Shown here: positions 5,481-5,577 of the stretch, piece by piece | Layout: each line of letters starts with the position of its first letter | Numbering within the stretch: position 1 is the first letter of the stretch | From: Nostoc sp. CHAB 5834 | GTDB lineage: Bacteria; Cyanobacteriota; Cyanobacteriia; Cyanobacteriales; Nostocaceae | Assembly: GCA_020829485.1 (NCBI GenBank) | Contig: JAIVFU010000274.1 | Span: 1-5,577, forward strand | DNA: 5,577 bases | Reading direction: 5' to 3' | Notes under the pieces: generated by a model | The model's database searches: none | What the model was told of the DNA's origin: nothing | The model's input: only the letters and a program-made list of their open reading frames with translations | Made by a program: the position numbers and the translations under genes

Positions 5481-5577
5481 ACAAAGAGATTACATAATGA
5501 GAAAAGCAAAAAAATCAGGATGATTAAGAAATAGACTACTGAACGAATATATTTTGAAAAACAAATAATCAAATAGA
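5481..5577. other. AT-rich sequence with no recognisable gene
   Basis: The right edge of the window is strongly AT-rich and has frequent stops in the frames I read. I see no PAS-like sequence continuing here, no RNA gene, and no promoter with a convincing -35/-10 pair for the kinase on the minus strand. Confidence 0.45.

Overview
The window looks like accessory DNA of a filamentous, heterocyst-type cyanobacterium (Nostoc/Anabaena-like). The AT-rich base composition, four copies of the cyanobacterial HIP1 octamer GCGATCGC (509-516, 2223-2230, 3832-3839, 4252-4259) and gene types I recognise from such genomes all point that way. The genus is an inference. No rRNA, tRNA or CRISPR array is visible.

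Layout from left to right. (1) About 123-1087, + strand: the C-terminal end of a VirB10/TrbI-like conjugation protein, translationally coupled (ATGA overlap) to an exported VirB9/TraK-like protein. The conjugation signal in the first gene fades near position 130. The leftmost 130 bases instead carry an open, protein-like frame on the minus strand. (2) 1088-1335: a short AT-rich non-coding gap with small repeats. (3) 1336-3148, minus strand: a two-gene operon made of an ABC/OLD-like AAA ATPase (first) and a PIN-domain nuclease (second), overlapping by 8 nt. This is the most interesting part of the window and looks like an ATPase-plus-nuclease defence or toxin module. (4) 3171-3212, minus strand: a 13-codon relic resembling the C-terminus of a type I restriction specificity subunit (HsdS), 22 nt before the ATPase start. 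It suggests the pair once sat inside a type I restriction-modification operon. (5) 3243-3464, minus strand: a small Cys-rich hypothetical protein. (6) 3541-3724, + strand: a 12-bp hairpin and the first codons of a Y1 (IS200/RAYT-type) transposase, cut off before its catalytic motif. (7) 3705-5405, minus strand: a hybrid sensor kinase (PAS-PAS-HisKA-HATPase-REC) whose first PAS domain is cut in half. Recognisable PAS sequence continues upstream of the only ATG and ends at an in-frame stop near 5469.

The genes do not form one pathway. The window reads as a mosaic of pieces: conjugation genes, a probable defence pair with a restriction-system relic, a transposase stub and a truncated signalling protein, joined at several homology breaks near 130, 3213, 3695 and 5468. 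Such a patchwork fits a plasmid or a decaying genomic island. All family assignments come from motifs read by eye; no database search was possible.
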